From a bacterium (GTDB lineage: Bacteria; Krumholzibacteriota; Krumholzibacteria; LZORAL124-64-63), in contig VGXH01000003.1 of NCBI GenBank assembly GCA_016873405.1, positions 1-16,633 on the forward strand: a stretch of 16,633 bases of DNA, in the 5' to 3' direction. This document shows positions 14,741-16,633 of this stretch, piece by piece. Below the pieces are notes generated by a model. That model had not been told where the DNA came from. It saw only the letters and a list, made by a program, of their open reading frames with translations, and ran no database searches. The position numbers were made by a program, and so were the translations under genes. The stretch's first letter is position 1, and each line of letters begins with the position of its first letter.

Positions 14741-14749
14741 GGGTAGTTT
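14721..14749 (+). promoter_or_regulatory. Candidate promoter of the dipeptidase gene
   Basis: TCGACA (14721-14726), 17 bp, then TAGTTT (14744-14749). The spacing and -10 hexamer are identical to those of the tRNA-Glu promoter, and both are preceded by AAGG just upstream of the -10. Transcription would start near 14756, about 60 bases before the ATG. Confidence 0.5.
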
Positions 14750-14817
14750 GGCCCGGTGCCGACCACGAATCCGGCGCGCTGACCCGCCTCGCGCCGCAAC
14801 CCGATCAGGAGTCGAAC

Positions 14818-16188
14818 ATGTCCCTGGACGCAGTGCTCGCCTACCTGCAGGCGCATCGGCAGGAGCACGTCGCCCAGCTGTGCGCCTTGCTGCGCATCCC
14901 CAGCATCAGTTCGCAGTCGGATCACGCCGGCGATGTCCGGGCCGCCGCCGACTTCTGCGCGCGCGAACTGCGCGGACTCGGCCTCGAGGTGGAGACCGTC
15001 GAGGGCAACGGCCATCCGCTGGTCTTCGCGCGCACGGCGCCGGTGGCCGGGCGCCGCACGCTGCTGTTCTACGGGCACTACGACGTGCAGCCGGTGGACC
15101 CGCTGGACCTGTGGCAGACGCCCCCGTTCGAGCCGCGCCTGGAGAACGGCGTGCTCTATGCGCGCGGCGCCACCGACGACAAGGGCCAGTTCTACGCGCA
15201 CTTCAAGGCGCTCGAGGCCTACCTGCGCACGGGAACCGAGCTGCCGGTCAACCTCAAGTTCATCCTCGAGGGCGAGGAGGAATGCGGCGGCCGCCACATC
15301 TACGACTACACCGAAGCCAACGCCGCCAAGCTGGCCTGCGACGCGGTGATCATCTCCGACACGGCGCTCTACAACGAGACCACGCCGGGCATCTGCTACT
15401 CGTTGAAGGGTCTGGCCTACATGGAGATCCGCGTCGCCGGCCCCGCGCGCGACCTGCACTCGGGCAGCTACGGCGGCACCGTGCAGAACCCCGCCAACGC
15501 GCTGGCGCAGATCATCGCCGGACTGAAGGACGACAACGAACGCTGCACCGTGCCGGGCTTCTACGACCAGGTGCTGGGCCTGGACGACGACGAGCGCCGC
15601 GCGTTCGCCTCGCTCGGTTACACCGACGGGATCCTGCGCGAGGAGACGGGCGCGCCCGCCGCGCACGGCGAGAAAGGCTACACCACGCTCGAGCGCATGT
15701 GGGCCCGCCCCACCTGCGACGTCAACGGCATCGTGAGCGGCTACGGCGGCCAGGGAGCCAAGACGATCATCCCGGCCCGCGCCGTGGCCAAGGTGTCGAT
15801 GCGCCTGGTGCCGAACCAGGACCCGCCGGCGATCGCGGCCGCGTTCGCCGAGCACGTGCGACGGCTGGCGCCCCCCGGCGTCACCGTCGAGGTGGAGAAC
15901 CTCCACAACGCGAACCCGGTGCTCGTGCCCCGCGACTCGCCGATGATGCAGGCGGGCATCCGCGCGCTGCGGGCCGGCTTCGGGGCCGAGCCGGTGTTCA
16001 TCCGCGAGGGCGGCAGCATCCCGATCGTGGGCACGTTCCAGTCCTGTCTCAAGGCGCCGGTGCTGTTGCTGGGGTACGGCCTGTCCACCCCCAACGCGCA
16101 CTCGCCGAACGAGAAGTTGCACCTCGAGTGCTTCTGGAACGGCGCCCGCACGACGGCGCTGCTGCTGCAGGAGGCGGCCGGAAGCTGA
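14818..16188 (+). CDS. M20-family metallodipeptidase
   Basis: This 456-residue, probably cytoplasmic, di-zinc peptidase should cleave dipeptides or small peptides; it resembles CNDP-like and bacterial 'dipeptidase' members of M20. Metal and catalytic residues are in place. GHYDVQPVD supplies His87 and Asp89, and ATDDKGQ the bridging Asp120. In EGEEECGG, Glu154 would be the general base and Glu155 a ligand. Asp181 lies in SDTALYN, and His428 in NAHSPNE. The dimerisation lid lies at about residues 200-380, with RDLHSGSYGG near its start. The ATG at 14818 has AGGAG six bases before it; the frame is open upstream to 14497, but that part is antisense to the histone gene. There is no signal peptide. 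A strong hairpin 19 bp after the stop ends the unit. Peptide specificity cannot be read from the sequence. Confidence 0.95.
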   Translation: MSLDAVLAYLQAHRQEHVAQLCALLRIPSISSQSDHAGDVRAAADFCARELRGLGLEVETVEGNGHPLVFARTAPVAGRRTLLFYGHYDVQPVDPLDLWQTPPFEPRLENGVLYARGATDDKGQFYAHFKALEAYLRTGTELPVNLKFILEGEEECGGRHIYDYTEANAAKLACDAVIISDTALYNETTPGICYSLKGLAYMEIRVAGPARDLHSGSYGGTVQNPANALAQIIAGLKDDNERCTVPGFYDQVLGLDDDERRAFASLGYTDGILREETGAPAAHGEKGYTTLERMWARPTCDVNGIVSGYGGQGAKTIIPARAVAKVSMRLVPNQDPPAIAAAFAEHVRRLAPPGVTVEVENLHNANPVLVPRDSPMMQAGIRALRAGFGAEPVFIREGGSIPIVGTFQSCLKAPVLLLGYGLSTPNAHSPNEKLHLECFWNGARTTALLLQEAAGS

Positions 16189-16207
16189 AGTCGCCGTCGA
16201 CGACGCG

Positions 16208-16246
16208 AACCGGGCCCCGGAGCGGCCGCCGCCCCGGGGCCCGGTT
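16208..16246 (+). terminator. Terminator-like hairpin after the dipeptidase gene
   Basis: Perfect 13-bp arms, 16208-16220 and 16234-16246, enclose a 13-base GC-rich loop. The right arm ends in TT, which are the first two bases of the tRNA promoter -35 box, so the terminator and the next promoter overlap. Confidence 0.6.
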
Positions 16247-16273
16247 GACATCGCCGGGCCGACAAGGTAGTTT
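16245..16273 (+). promoter_or_regulatory. Promoter of tRNA-Glu
   Basis: A perfect TTGACA (16245-16250), 17 bp, then TAGTTT (16268-16273). Transcription would start near 16280, leaving a short 5' leader of about 14 bases for RNase P to remove. Confidence 0.65.
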
Positions 16274-16293
16274 TCGCGACTCCGGTTTCCGGC

Positions 16294-16368
16294 GTCCCCG
16301 TCGTCTAGTGGTCAGGACACCGCCCTTTCACGGCGGCAACACGGGTTCGAATCCCGTCGGGGATGCCA
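16294..16368 (+). tRNA. tRNA-Glu (anticodon TTC)
   Basis: The 75-base cloverleaf includes an encoded CCA (16366-16368). The anticodon stem CCGCC/GGCGG encloses CTTTCAC, giving anticodon TTC at 16327-16329. The T arm is ACGGG-TTCGAAT-CCCGT. The body closely follows the bacterial tRNA-Glu pattern. The acceptor stem GTCCCCG pairs with CGGGGAT, so the first pair is a G1-U72 wobble rather than the usual G-C. Its U34 is a target type for MnmA, encoded at the left of the window. Confidence 0.97.
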
Positions 16369-16376
16369 GTACCCCC

Positions 16377-16633
16377 CTACGGCGCGGCGATTTCCCACAC
16401 GTTCGCCGCCGGCGCCTTCCATTGGCAGTAGACGATCCGGTCGCCGGCGCCGGTCCAGCTGGGCCAATAGCCGCCCTCGTTGGTCAGCGCGCGCGCGCCC
16501 GCGCCGTCGGCATCCACGCACCAGACCTCCATCGCGCCGCCCGCATCGGACTCGTAGGCCACGCGCCGCCCGTCGGGCGACCAGGCCGGATGGCCCTCGT
16601 ACCCGGCCACGGGGGTCAGGCGCGCGAAGTTCT
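16377..16633 (-). CDS. TolB/PD40-type beta-propeller protein, C-terminal fragment
   Basis: The minus-strand frame is open from the right edge to a TAG at 16379-16377, so only the last 84 or so residues are seen. They contain PD40 (TolB-like WD40) repeats: RLTPVAGYEGHPAWSPDGRR then VAYES, followed by LTNEGGYWPSWTGAGDRIVY. Each has the aromatic-S-P/T-x-G-x-x-I/V-x-Y/F pattern of a propeller blade. A GTG at 16610 lies within a blade and is not the real start. Such proteins are usually periplasmic or secreted; some are attached to peptidases or kinases, so the full identity is open. The stop lies only 8 bp from the 3' end of the convergent tRNA-Glu gene. Confidence 0.8.
   Translation of the reverse strand, partial: NFARLTPVAGYEGHPAWSPDGRRVAYESDAGGAMEVWCVDADGAGARALTNEGGYWPSWTGAGDRIVYCQWKAPAANVWEIAAP

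Noticed and set aside
14497..14817. Upstream extension of the dipeptidase frame to an ATG at 14497
   Set aside because: It lies antisense to the histone gene and across both promoters; the M20 family sequence begins at 14818 with a good ribosome-binding site.
14737..16251. Minus-strand open frame of 504 codons opposite the dipeptidase
   Set aside because: His/Arg/Val-rich antisense shadow of a gene with all M20 metal-binding residues.
1..16633. CRISPR arrays, insertion sequences, prophage or toxin-antitoxin genes
   Set aside because: No spaced direct repeats, transposase or integrase motifs, or paired small genes were seen; the only small gene is the histone.

Overview
The window is very GC-rich, densely packed Gram-negative chromosomal DNA. 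Several envelope traits point to the FCB side of the bacterial tree, for example candidate phyla such as Krumholzibacteriota or Eisenbacteria: a TonB/ExbB/ExbD module, lipoproteins, FadL-like and OmpA-like barrels, and a secreted FG-GAP protein ending in a FlgD-like or type-IX-like sorting domain. The phylum is an inference from gene style, because no phylogenetic marker was compared. I see no insertion sequence, prophage, integrase or CRISPR array.

Layout. Positions 1-7384 hold one long minus-strand operon. In transcription order it reads tonB-like, exbB, exbD, a double beta-sandwich lipoprotein, a FadL-like outer-membrane barrel, a TPR lipoprotein, mnmA, and the N-terminus of an AsmA-like protein that leaves the left edge. 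From exbB onward, most junctions overlap by one to four bases or have about one base between them. murB (7543-8493, plus) is divergent from this operon. It converges with, and overlaps by 8 bp, a large minus-strand FG-GAP/VCBS-repeat secreted protein (8486-11296). That gene is divergent from an outer-membrane beta-barrel gene (11460-12458, plus). After a strong hairpin comes a ComM/YifB AAA+ ATPase on the minus strand (12546-14090).

Next, on the minus strand, is a 56-codon gene (14382-14552) whose product has the sequence pattern of a single histone fold: a bacterial histone. It is divergent from an M20-family dipeptidase (14818-16188), and the two candidate promoters overlap head-to-head. 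A terminator-like hairpin, a promoter and tRNA-Glu(TTC) follow (16294-16368). The window closes with the C-terminus of a TolB/PD40-type beta-propeller protein on the minus strand.

How the genes work together. The left operon looks like an energised envelope module: a proton-driven TonB/ExbBD motor, two lipoproteins and a barrel, with an AsmA-like protein and the tRNA-thiolation enzyme MnmA as co-transcribed passengers. The remaining genes are housekeeping or surface proteins. The histone is the most notable item: it is small, has a near-ideal ribosome-binding site and its own candidate promoter and terminator, and is easily missed by length cut-offs. Seven candidate sigma-70-type promoters (six with a 17-bp spacer, one with 18) were found by eye and agree with one another, which gives some support to the promoter calls.
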